A DNA stretch of 64,000 nt from CALNYZ01 sp942490945 (GTDB lineage Bacteria; Pseudomonadota; Gammaproteobacteria; UBA6429; Thiohalophilaceae): positions 372,001 through 436,000 of the forward strand of contig CALNYZ010000044.1 in NCBI GenBank assembly GCA_942490945.1. The letters run 5' to 3'. The notes beneath the pieces are model-generated. The model saw only the letters and a program-made list of their open reading frames with translations. It ran no database searches and was not told where the DNA came from. The translations under genes were made by a program, and so were the position numbers. Each line of letters opens with the position of its first letter. Positions within the stretch are counted from its first letter, which is position 1. Of this stretch, positions 54,759 through 63,534 are shown in pieces.

Positions 54759-55999
54759 AACTTTCCTCCGGCAATGCGGTAAAGTGCATTGAGCGCAACA
54801 TCCGCGCCCTTGAATATGTCTTCCATATCTGTCCACTCTGCGGTTGAATGACTACGCCCATTCTTGCTGGGTACAAATATCATTCCGGCACGCGCTATGC
54901 GCGCCATGATTTGTGTATCATGCGCAGCACCACTGGCCATTTGTAAGAACGGAAACTTCAGACTCTTGCTGACATTTTCGACTGTTTGTCGTATGCCTTC
55001 ATCACACTTGACCGGCTCAAGTTCACTGAGCACCTTGAATTCAAACATCAGACCACCACGACGTGCGATGGCCGACAATGATTTGCGAAAGGCATCAGCC
55101 AGATCATTCAGGACTTGCTGTTCGGTATCACGTGCTTCCAGGGAAAACTCTACCCGACCGGGAACAACATTTGCTGCGCCGGGTAAACATTCGACTCGAC
55201 CTATGGTGGCAACACTTCTGGCACTGCCATTTTCTTCCAGAATACGATTTATCTGACTGGAAAATTCACTCAAGCCCATAAAGGCATCATTGCGCATATC
55301 CATGGGTGTTGTGCCTGCATGGTTAGGTGTGCCGATTAAACTGACATCCCACTTAAACAGACCGGCAATGGCATCAACATTACCAATACTCACTCCAATC
55401 TTGTCGAGAACCGGGCCTTGCTCAATATGTAATTCAAGAAAGGCATGAATACTTTCAGACTTGCGACGTGCATATAACGCATCCATTGAATTCAAGCCGA
55501 CTTCACTCATCGCATCTGTCAATGTCACCCCATTTAAATCATGCGCACGATGAATGGACTCCGGTGTTAACATGCCGGCGATTGCCTGCGAACCCAGCAT
55601 GCCACCAAAGCGTCCTTCTTCATCGGTAAAGGCTATGGCTTCCAGCGGGTGGTCGAGTTTGATTTTTTCTTCACTTATGCGGCGTAAACATTCAAGTGCC
55701 ACAATAACACCCAGCGCGCCATCAAGATGTCCGGCACCCGGAACGGTATCCAGATGCGATCCCATCATCACGGCAGCACGTTTGTCGTCCCAGTCGTAGC
55801 GTGCAGATATATTTGCCGCACCATCCTGATAAAATTCCAGTCCGGCTTCAGCGATACGTGATTTAAACCACTCCCGTCCTGCCATATCGCCCGGCGAAAA
55901 TGACATGCGGTACAAGCCATGATCCTCGCTACGGCCAATCTGTGCCAGCGCTTCTATATCAGCTTGCAGCCGCTCACGGTTTACACTTAACAGTTCCAT
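54755..55999 (-). CDS. M20-family N-carbamoyl-amino-acid/allantoate-type amidohydrolase
   Basis: 414 residues, usual length. Metal site pieces: GSHLDTVPGAGHLDGALG (~80-97, His and bridging Asp), TDEEGRFGGMLGSQA (~124-138), LELHIEQGPVLD (~186-197), and GTPNHAGTTPMDMRND in the lid domain. This is the hydantoinase/carbamoylase family (N-carbamoyl-L-amino-acid hydrolase, beta-ureidopropionase, allantoate amidohydrolase). It removes a carbamoyl group, giving CO2, NH3 and the amino acid. Overlaps its neighbours on both sides. Confidence 0.92.
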   Translation of the reverse strand: MELLSVNRERLQADIEALAQIGRSEDHGLYRMSFSPGDMAGREWFKSRIAEAGLEFYQDGAANISARYDWDDKRAAVMMGSHLDTVPGAGHLDGALGVIVALECLRRISEEKIKLDHPLEAIAFTDEEGRFGGMLGSQAIAGMLTPESIHRAHDLNGVTLTDAMSEVGLNSMDALYARRKSESIHAFLELHIEQGPVLDKIGVSIGNVDAIAGLFKWDVSLIGTPNHAGTTPMDMRNDAFMGLSEFSSQINRILEENGSARSVATIGRVECLPGAANVVPGRVEFSLEARDTEQQVLNDLADAFRKSLSAIARRGGLMFEFKVLSELEPVKCDEGIRQTVENVSKSLKFPFLQMASGAAHDTQIMARIARAGMIFVPSKNGRSHSTAEWTDMEDIFKGADVALNALYRIAGGKL

Positions 56000-56556
56000 T
56001 ATGTCACCCTGTAATATTTTTTATTGCCGAGATATACCGCAACCAGAATAGCAATAAATACACTCGCACCCATCGCAAAAAATAACAATGCACGTGACAG
56101 TGAGTGATGTGCTACGTCAACACGTATCGGCTTGCTCCAGTTTATAGTCGAGTCAGATTTATTTTTTGTTCCAACACGATAGTAATAATTACCATCAGAC
56201 AAACCGGTCATGGATGTTGCCGTATCTTCACCTTGATAGATTGTTTTTGAATAACTGAAGTTTTCAGTGTCCGATTGCTGAACCACAAATTGTTGCCCAC
56301 CTTGCCAGGATAACTGGAAGTAACCCGTTGTACTGTTTGTTGTATCCGAGTTAATCGCGAGATCTGATGCCAGTTGCTGTGCTGACAACAGCACAGGGAT
56401 TAATCCTGCAACAAATATAATGTACAGGCGATGCAGTTTAATTCGCGGCTGGTGAATTTTATTGTCATGCAGGTGGGTATATCTGCACCCAACGAGAGGA
56501 AGGAACAGAAGCCTGCCCCAACGGGCTATCCGGCTTGTTACCTTGAATAAATACAA
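55999..56556 (-). CDS. Fibronectin-III-like membrane protein, first gene of the operon
   Basis: 185 residues as framed; the first ~40 are doubtful, and the real start may lie nearer the hydrophobic segment RLYIIFVAGLIPVLLSA (~43-59), but no in-frame ATG lies there. A single FN3-type beta domain (~75-150; GYFQLSWQGGQQFVVQQS, then GLSDGNYYYRVGTKN) is followed by a C-terminal membrane segment (~158-176) and a short basic tail. The stop overlaps the M20 start by one base. A membrane-anchored periplasmic FN3 protein in a catabolic/osmolyte operon has no obvious job. Confidence 0.6.
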   Translation of the reverse strand: MYLFKVTSRIARWGRLLFLPLVGCRYTHLHDNKIHQPRIKLHRLYIIFVAGLIPVLLSAQQLASDLAINSDTTNSTTGYFQLSWQGGQQFVVQQSDTENFSYSKTIYQGEDTATSMTGLSDGNYYYRVGTKNKSDSTINWSKPIRVDVAHHSLSRALLFFAMGASVFIAILVAVYLGNKKYYRVT

Positions 56557-57334
56557 TTACTTTCCGTTTTATTCCACTGCATATTCGTTATGCGCTAAAT
56601 ACTGACCAAAAAAACACAGTGGAACGTTTATTTAAAGTATCTCTATTCTGACACGCTAAAAATATATTTCAAATCCACAGTCGTGTTTTTGCGCAATGAA
56701 GCGTTGTTTATTAACGAAATAAGACCAAAAATGTAGCCTTTTCATGGTTTCGACAAAATCAAGACTGATTATATTAATTACCAACACAAACAAACGGGTC
56801 TTTGGAAAGTTAACTGATATAGCCCGCAGACGAGCAGATTACTTATTTTTGATGCTGTCAACACGCAACTTGCACTGTGTTGCAGGTGTCTTTCGGCTTT
56901 TCTTTTATTTCTCGCTGGCACTTTTTACTGGAAGTCTTTACTGCACCCAATCGCAAGTATACTTTTATATATAGTCGAATTACTGTCATCGACGGTCATA
57001 TATTGTGATTTTAGGGATGTCGATTCTGTTATACCGGCATGGTTCAAACACACAGCCAAGGGCAATAATTCCATACAAATCTGTTACTTATTTTGTGTAT
57101 GGTGAGAAAACCCACTATTCAGTAATGTATTTCGACACTACGTATTTAAGGTTTATACAAGCATGGGGAAGTCAGCGCAACTTGATGTAGAAAATCTCTC
57201 CATTTCATCCTTGTACACAGTATAAAAATATATTTCTCAATGATTTCATATGGTTATATTTTAACCGCTATTCTGACTTAACCCGAGGCTTTTTTTTGCC
57301 GATAACATGATTAATCGATTGGTTGAGGTAATGC
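56557..57334. other. Intergenic, 778 bp, AT-rich
   Basis: Should hold the promoters of the operon (minus) and of the receiver gene (plus). Short readings are present but lack ribosome sites. No hairpin or RNA gene is clear. Confidence 0.45.
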
Positions 57335-57763
57335 ATGATCTCGCACATTTTGTTGGTGGAAGACGATCAGGACGACGTATTGTTTTTCAAGGATGCGCTG
57401 GAAGAAATCAACTGGCAGGCACAATTGAGTGTTTGTACAGATGGTGATGACGCGGTCAATTTTTTGCTGCGCCGCGGAGCGCATGAAAATGCGCCGATAC
57501 CGGGATTGATTATGCTCGATCTGAATTTACCAAAACGTTCCGGTCTGGAACTGCTGGAAATGATCATACAGGTGAAAAATGCTCGCATGATTCCGCTAAT
57601 CGTGATGAGTACAGCAGCCGATCAGGAAATGATTAATGAATGCTACAGTATGGGTGCGAATTCCTATCTCAAAAAGTGCAAGGACTTTACGGCGTTAACT
57701 GAATCACTAAGAACCATACGCCAATACTGGTCCGATATGGCCGAACTACCCCAGGTTTCCTGA
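57335..57763 (+). CDS. Stand-alone response-regulator receiver protein (Rcp1-like)
   Basis: 142 residues, one receiver domain and no output. Acidic pocket E9 D10 D11, phosphoacceptor D62 (MLDLNLPKRSGLE), S92, and K113/K114. The sequence ILLVEDDQDDVLFFKDAL and a PKRSGLE loop are typical of Rcp1-like receivers that pair with bacteriophytochrome-type and PAS kinases. The kinase at 59511 is the obvious partner. Confidence 0.92.
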   Translation: MISHILLVEDDQDDVLFFKDALEEINWQAQLSVCTDGDDAVNFLLRRGAHENAPIPGLIMLDLNLPKRSGLELLEMIIQVKNARMIPLIVMSTAADQEMINECYSMGANSYLKKCKDFTALTESLRTIRQYWSDMAELPQVS

Positions 57764-57878
57764 AAATGAGTGCAGCTAGCTGGGCCGGCATTTAACGAGA
57801 TCAACATTTTATTCCTGCAAAAATTCGATTCGGCCTGATCAAATAATAAAAAGCGTAATTTCTCCAAAGGAGTGGACA

Positions 57879-58952
57879 TTGACCCGAACCAAAACAATTG
57901 ACCCGCTACAGGAAGAAAAGCGCTTGATAGAACGCGCAGGCAGTTTGCACTGGTTTCACTGGCTGGTCGTCATATTTTCACTCATCCTCACGATTGCTGC
58001 CTGGTACATTACCAAACAAAGCATAAACGACAAGATTGCCATCCAGTTTGACCGACAGGCAAAGCAGGCAGTCGAGCTGGTTGCCGAGCGCATGCAAAAA
58101 TATGAGGATGGTTTATCGGGTGGGGTCTCGATGATACAGGTTCTGGACGGAGATATTTCCTTGTCGCAATGGCGCATATTCGCCAACAGTTTACGCATTG
58201 GTGTTAAATATCCCGGCATTAATGGTATCGGGGTTATTTACTACATCCCTCCCGCATCATTACCGACGTATCTGGCTAAACAGCGTCAGGCACGTCCCGA
58301 TTTTACCATATACCCGCCGCATAACAGAAACGAGTACTGGCCTATTACTTACATCGAGCCTGAAAAAACCAACGCCAAAGCAGTCGGGCTGGACATGGCA
58401 CATGAAGCAAATCGGTATACCGCAGCAGTCAAGGCACGTGATACCAACACTGCACAGATTACCGGGCCAATTACCCTGGTACAGGACGCAGAAAAAACAC
58501 CCGGCTTTTTATTCTATGTGCCATTTTATAATGGCACGCAACTCAAATCAGTGGAATCACGCCAACAACATTTTATCGGGCTTGTGTATGCGCCCTTCGT
58601 TATGAAAAACCTCATGCAGGGTACCCTGCAAAAGGCCAAACGACAGGTTGCGATTAAAATTTCGGATGGTAACGACGTGCTGTTCGATGAACATACAACA
58701 ACAACGCCTGATTATGACCCCCAGCCCCTGTTTGCCAACCAATATGAACTGGATTTATATGGTCGTACCTGGGTATTTGATATTCGCAGTGCCAAATCAT
58801 TTCGCGAACTTTCCGGCAACAATCAACCCATGATAATCCTGATTGGCGGCATTATGCTTGATACACTTTTACTGACACTTTTTATCATGCTGGCAAACAC
58901 CAATCGACGCGCAATAAATTTTATTAACCAGATGACCGCGACAACGAGATAA
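57879..58952 (+). CDS. CHASE-domain membrane protein without output domain
   Basis: 357 residues from a TTG start (AAAGGAGTGGACA upstream). TM1 ~27-46, a CHASE-type extracellular sensing domain (~70-300; GVKYPGINGIGVIYYIPPAS and FLFYVPFYNG), TM2 ~322-345, then 12 residues. CHASE domains normally feed kinases or cyclases; here no output follows. With a lipoprotein and a second CHASE kinase next in line, it may be an accessory sensor for that kinase. Confidence 0.82.
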   Translation: MTRTKTIDPLQEEKRLIERAGSLHWFHWLVVIFSLILTIAAWYITKQSINDKIAIQFDRQAKQAVELVAERMQKYEDGLSGGVSMIQVLDGDISLSQWRIFANSLRIGVKYPGINGIGVIYYIPPASLPTYLAKQRQARPDFTIYPPHNRNEYWPITYIEPEKTNAKAVGLDMAHEANRYTAAVKARDTNTAQITGPITLVQDAEKTPGFLFYVPFYNGTQLKSVESRQQHFIGLVYAPFVMKNLMQGTLQKAKRQVAIKISDGNDVLFDEHTTTTPDYDPQPLFANQYELDLYGRTWVFDIRSAKSFRELSGNNQPMIILIGGIMLDTLLLTLFIMLANTNRRAINFINQMTATTR

Positions 58953-58971
58953 CGCCACGAGTAAATATATA

Positions 58972-59514
58972 ATGTATGCAGCTGCACATAGACTGTCGTA
59001 TACAAACTTGCTGGTCGTACTGTGCCTGTCATTATATTTTGGCTGTGCGCCGAAATCGGTAATCGCACGTGGTATCACGGCAGAAATTACAGAAGAAATT
59101 ACACCGGCGCATAATTATCAACAGGCTTCAGATATAATCAGCGGCTTGCGAGTTTTACGTCAGCAGCAGCACATCACGACCGTCACCAAAGCAATATCCA
59201 GAGACAGCAATATAACACCAACCGATGTTTATAATAACAGTTATCAATTACTGGAAAAATTATCGCAGCTGGCAAGTAAGCCGGCTGATAAATCGCTTTC
59301 AAAAATAAAACTGCCGGTGAAGAAATCGGGCCGCATGATACCGGCAGATAGTGAACCATTATTACAACAGGCAAAAAATATAACGAACACTCTGCTAAGT
59401 AACTACCAATACCAATATCAGCCTGTACCTGCTTTATATTCCCCCGGCATGACACCTCCGGACGTTGACATGCTGGTACGTAAAGCCATTATGTTAACCG
59501 ATTCATTATTATGA
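58972..59514 (+). CDS. Lipoprotein in the sensor operon
   Basis: 180 residues; hydrophobic segment 12-24 and a lipobox ending FGC (Cys25), so probably lipid-anchored. The mature part is helical and Gln/Lys/Ser-rich, with two similar helical hairpins. The stop overlaps the kinase start (ATGA, 59511-59514). Unknown family; likely part of the CHASE sensor unit. Confidence 0.65.
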   Translation: MYAAAHRLSYTNLLVVLCLSLYFGCAPKSVIARGITAEITEEITPAHNYQQASDIISGLRVLRQQQHITTVTKAISRDSNITPTDVYNNSYQLLEKLSQLASKPADKSLSKIKLPVKKSGRMIPADSEPLLQQAKNITNTLLSNYQYQYQPVPALYSPGMTPPDVDMLVRKAIMLTDSLL

Positions 59515-62240
59515 ACAGAGTACAGCCATTATTCTGGGTCAGGCTGCTGCTGTTTGCCCTGACGTATTTAATTACTGCCAAGCTGTCCCTGTTACTCGCC
59601 ATCCCACCCGGATTTGCTTCGCCTGTCTGGCCTGCCGCCGGCATTGCGCTGGCAGGCATTTTGTTGGGCGGATATCGTTATTTACCCGGCATCCTGCTGG
59701 GCTCGTTCGTCGTAAACCTCTCCATTGCATTTAATAACGGCGCTGATATTACATCTATGCTGTCAATCGGCATTGCGTCGGGCATCGCCATTGGTGCGTC
59801 GTTGCAAGCAGCAGTCAGCAACTTCCTGATCAAACGTGTTGTCGTATGGCCAACGCCACTGGAGCAGGAAAAAGATATTGCCATGCTCCTGTTGCTTGGC
59901 GGCCCTATCAGCTGTCTGGTGAATTCAATAATCGGCTCGAGCATATTGCTTGCTGCAAGTTTTATCTCAATGGATACATTTTTATATAACATGTTTACAT
60001 GGTGGGTGGGTGATACTATTGGTGTCATTGTTGTTACCCCACTGATTATTGTGCTCGCCACAAATTCGCGTCGCGCATCATCCGCACGAAAACGCTCGGT
60101 GACTATTCCACTGTTCATTATTTTTTCCATTGTCATTTATATATTCACGCTAGCACGTGACAGCGAGAATGAATCCATAAAACAAAAATTTATTGAGATA
60201 ACACATGCTGAAACCGATACCTTAAAAAACCTGTTTTCTGAAATCAGCTTTATACTGCAATCGATAAATCAGTTCTATACAGCAAGTAATTTTGTTGACC
60301 GCAAGGAATTTTCAGCCTTTACACGCCATGCACTTGAGTCCAGCCGCGGGCTTCTGTCTTTGTCATGGGTACCACACGTCAATGAAAATGAACGTCAGAA
60401 ATATGAAGACATGGCGCATAAAGACGGTCTCAAGGAATTCAAAATTACCGAACTGGAAAATAATAAGCTTGTACCAGCAGCGACACGCAAGGAATATTTT
60501 CCCGTATTTTACATATCCCCCGAACGTGGTGATAATTTTGAACTCGGATTTAATCTGGCATCTGACCCAATACGACTGGCTGCCATGCAAAATGCACGTG
60601 ATGCTGCCAGACAAATCGCATCGGCCAGTATTACTCTCTTTAAAAATTTCGAAACCCAACAAAGCATGGTACTGCTTGAACCGATATACCGGAGACAAAA
60701 ACCCTACGACACGCTGACAGAGCGCCGCAACAACTTGCAGGGATTTATCAGTGGCGTAATCGGGATTGATACGATTATGGCAATTAATGCCTTGTCGCGT
60801 GAGTCCAACGGTTTGAAACTTCATGTATATGATAATTACAAACGTGGCATTGCGGCCTCATCCCTGTACGGACACCTGGATATCAATGCACCGTTTTCTC
60901 ATCATGCCATCCTTGAAATCGCAGGCCGACAGTGGACGCTCGTCTATACGCCAACCTCAAAGTATCTGCAGCGTCACAAGGGCTGGAATGCATGGCTGGT
61001 GCTGGTCGGTGGCCTGTTGTTTACGGCCTTGTTACAAATATTTTTACTCGTTATTACCGCGCGCACAGAAATCGTTGCGCGACTGGTTAAGGCTAAAACC
61101 ACAGCGCTTGCCAGCAGTGAACTGAAACAGCGCACTATACTCGAATCACTGGTAGATGCGGTGATTACCATTAATCACAAGGGCAAAATCAATGCGTTTA
61201 ACGCCGGTGCAGAAAAAATCTTTGGCTGGCAAGCAAGTGAAGTCATTGGCAAAAATGTCAGCCTGCTAATGGCGAACCCGGTCAAGGATGAACATGATAC
61301 ATACCTGCAAAAATACACGACAACCCGTAAAAAAAATATTATCGGTTCGATTCGCGAATTCGAAGCACAGCGCAAGGATGGCAGCATTTTTCCCATGGAG
61401 CTTTCAGTAACCGAGATGACCATTGAAGGTAAACAATATTTCAATGGCGTCATTCGCGACATCACCGAGCGCAAGGAAGCCGAAAATAAAATCCGTGCAC
61501 GCGAACAGGCATTGTTACGATCAAACCAGGAGCTGGAAAAATTTGCCTACATCGCGTCGCATGATTTACAGGAACCATTGCGTAAGGTGCAGACGTTTTG
61601 TGATCGGCTGAAAGTAAAATATGGCCCGCAACTTGAAGGCACCGGTCTGGATTATATCGAACGCATGACCAACGCAGCAGGACGCATGCGTACCCTGATA
61701 ACCGATTTGCTGGCATTCTCCCGTGTCAGCACCAAGGGTGCCGAATTTGCTGTCACTGATTTAAACGACGTTATCATTGGTGTGCTTGATGATCTGGAAA
61801 TTCGCATTGCCGAAACCGATGCTGTCATTCATTATGATGAGCTGCCCACTATCGCTGCCGATGCATTACAAATGCGACAATTGTTTCAGAACATTATTGG
61901 TAACGCACTTAAATTCCAGCGCCCCGGCGTATCTATTGAAATTAACATATCAAGCATGATTGTCGAAGACACAGACGTTGATGGATTTTATACGCAGATG
62001 TGTCATATCACCATTGCTGATAACGGTATCGGTTTTGAACAGCAATTCGCGGACAAGATATTTGATGTGTTTCAACGTCTGCACAATCGTAGTGAATACG
62101 AAGGTACGGGTGTCGGGCTGGCGATCTGTCGCCGTATCGCTGAACGGCATGGTGGCACAATACGCGCCGAGAGTCATCTTAATGAAGGTGCAACATTTTT
62201 TATCACCTTACGTACAGCACACGGTAAACTAACGGATTAA
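59511..62240 (+). CDS. MASE1-CHASE-PAS sensor histidine kinase
   Basis: 909 residues. MASE1 membrane domain (~5-200, eight segments), CHASE domain (~225-420; GLLSLSWVPHVN and FPVFYISPERG), a further membrane segment (~508-530), PAS (~548-660), then HisKA with H684 (YIASHDLQEPLRK) and HATPase_c (NALKFQRPG; ADNGIGF; GTGVGLAICRRI). It is a phytochrome-type kinase in the HisKA part (HDLQEPLRK), consistent with the Rcp1-like receiver upstream. Ligand unknown. Confidence 0.93.
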   Translation: MNRVQPLFWVRLLLFALTYLITAKLSLLLAIPPGFASPVWPAAGIALAGILLGGYRYLPGILLGSFVVNLSIAFNNGADITSMLSIGIASGIAIGASLQAAVSNFLIKRVVVWPTPLEQEKDIAMLLLLGGPISCLVNSIIGSSILLAASFISMDTFLYNMFTWWVGDTIGVIVVTPLIIVLATNSRRASSARKRSVTIPLFIIFSIVIYIFTLARDSENESIKQKFIEITHAETDTLKNLFSEISFILQSINQFYTASNFVDRKEFSAFTRHALESSRGLLSLSWVPHVNENERQKYEDMAHKDGLKEFKITELENNKLVPAATRKEYFPVFYISPERGDNFELGFNLASDPIRLAAMQNARDAARQIASASITLFKNFETQQSMVLLEPIYRRQKPYDTLTERRNNLQGFISGVIGIDTIMAINALSRESNGLKLHVYDNYKRGIAASSLYGHLDINAPFSHHAILEIAGRQWTLVYTPTSKYLQRHKGWNAWLVLVGGLLFTALLQIFLLVITARTEIVARLVKAKTTALASSELKQRTILESLVDAVITINHKGKINAFNAGAEKIFGWQASEVIGKNVSLLMANPVKDEHDTYLQKYTTTRKKNIIGSIREFEAQRKDGSIFPMELSVTEMTIEGKQYFNGVIRDITERKEAENKIRAREQALLRSNQELEKFAYIASHDLQEPLRKVQTFCDRLKVKYGPQLEGTGLDYIERMTNAAGRMRTLITDLLAFSRVSTKGAEFAVTDLNDVIIGVLDDLEIRIAETDAVIHYDELPTIAADALQMRQLFQNIIGNALKFQRPGVSIEINISSMIVEDTDVDGFYTQMCHITIADNGIGFEQQFADKIFDVFQRLHNRSEYEGTGVGLAICRRIAERHGGTIRAESHLNEGATFFITLRTAHGKLTD

Positions 62241-62293
62241 ATACTAATCTGAATTTTAGTTGCTTGCATTACAAATATTATTCGCTTTTTTTG

Positions 62294-63262
62294 TTACAGA
62301 TTAAAAACCGCATCAGGCGCAACCTTTTTTAAATAGCGGGGTTCGATATATCGCAAATATACCGGAATCGTGGTTGTCTGCACGCGGTTACGCCTGATTA
62401 ACCAGTTTGCCTCGCTTTCCAGTGTAGAAAGCAATAATTGATCAAGTGACAGGCGAAATGAAAAGTCATCCCATATCCAGTCAATAAAAGCATCATCCAG
62501 GTTGAGTCGATCACGAATAATCACTTTGGCTGATGCAGTTTCATTTGCAATAAAGTTTTCCGCCTTTTGTAAAGCGCGTAATATTTTTTCAATATCCTGC
62601 TCATGCAATTTTATGAAAGCTTGTTTGGCAGTCAAATTGAAGGTTTCACGGTAGGTATTCCGTGTTGGAACAATATAGAATTCGGCAGAAAACCTTTGCT
62701 TGCTGATATAACCATATGGTTCCCATACCGATATCACATCAACCTTACCGCTTGCCAGCGCATCTGGCATATCACCTGGCTTGATGTGAACCATGTTCAC
62801 GCGATCTGGATTGATGCCATGATCAATCACAAACTTTTCCAGAAAATACTGGCTCGATGATCCTTCAATAATACCTACGGTTTTACCCGACAAATCTGCC
62901 GCTTCATGGATAGCTGCCGATTTTTTCGTTACCAGCTTTACATCGTTATACGATGTCACAAAGGTGGCCAAGATGCGAAAGTCGTCATGCTTGAAACTTT
63001 GTACGGCTATTGGTGAATCAGACGCTGTCGCAAGGTCTGCCTTGTTTTCCAGCATGGCGACCAGACAACGATGACCTCCAACCATGTCGATAATTGTGAT
63101 ATCCAGTCCTTCATCCTTGAAATAGCCCTGCTTCTCAGCAATATAAAACGGGCTCGACAGGGGTGATGTTGAAACCGCTATCCTTATTTCTGCACTGGCG
63201 CATAGCGGTAACAACAGCACACAACTGCCTACGAACAGCCATTTTCGTATTAAACGTTTCAT
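62294..63262 (-). CDS. NMT1/SsuA-type periplasmic solute-binding protein
   Basis: 322 residues, signal peptide (1-24, cleaved after ASA). Pattern of the NMT1/TauA/SsuA group: PFYIAEKQGYFKDEGLDITI at ~39-58 and GKTVGIIEGSSSQYFLEKFV at ~125-144. Binds sulfonates, nitrate, pyrimidine precursors or similar. No permease or ATPase genes are beside it; a sensor-type gene starts at 63535 on the other strand, so it could feed that sensor. Confidence 0.85.
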   Translation of the reverse strand: MKRLIRKWLFVGSCVLLLPLCASAEIRIAVSTSPLSSPFYIAEKQGYFKDEGLDITIIDMVGGHRCLVAMLENKADLATASDSPIAVQSFKHDDFRILATFVTSYNDVKLVTKKSAAIHEAADLSGKTVGIIEGSSSQYFLEKFVIDHGINPDRVNMVHIKPGDMPDALASGKVDVISVWEPYGYISKQRFSAEFYIVPTRNTYRETFNLTAKQAFIKLHEQDIEKILRALQKAENFIANETASAKVIIRDRLNLDDAFIDWIWDDFSFRLSLDQLLLSTLESEANWLIRRNRVQTTTIPVYLRYIEPRYLKKVAPDAVFNL

Positions 63263-63534
63263 TCAACTCACCTTGTTTTAGTGCCGCCACAGCAGCTGGC
63301 TGCGGTAGTCCTGCATAATTTATGGGTATATTCATATTGCTCAATTCATGTGAGCGTGGGGAAAGTATAGGTGTCATGGTCCCGTTGTCCAGAATCCGGG
63401 AATATCACCACAACAATACAAACCGAATCAAAAATACTAATGCAATACCAATTTGAGCCGATAATTAATCTATAAAAGCCACGTGCTCATCGATTGTTGA
63501 AACCGTCAATTCGACAGCAGATCCCGGGTAGTCC

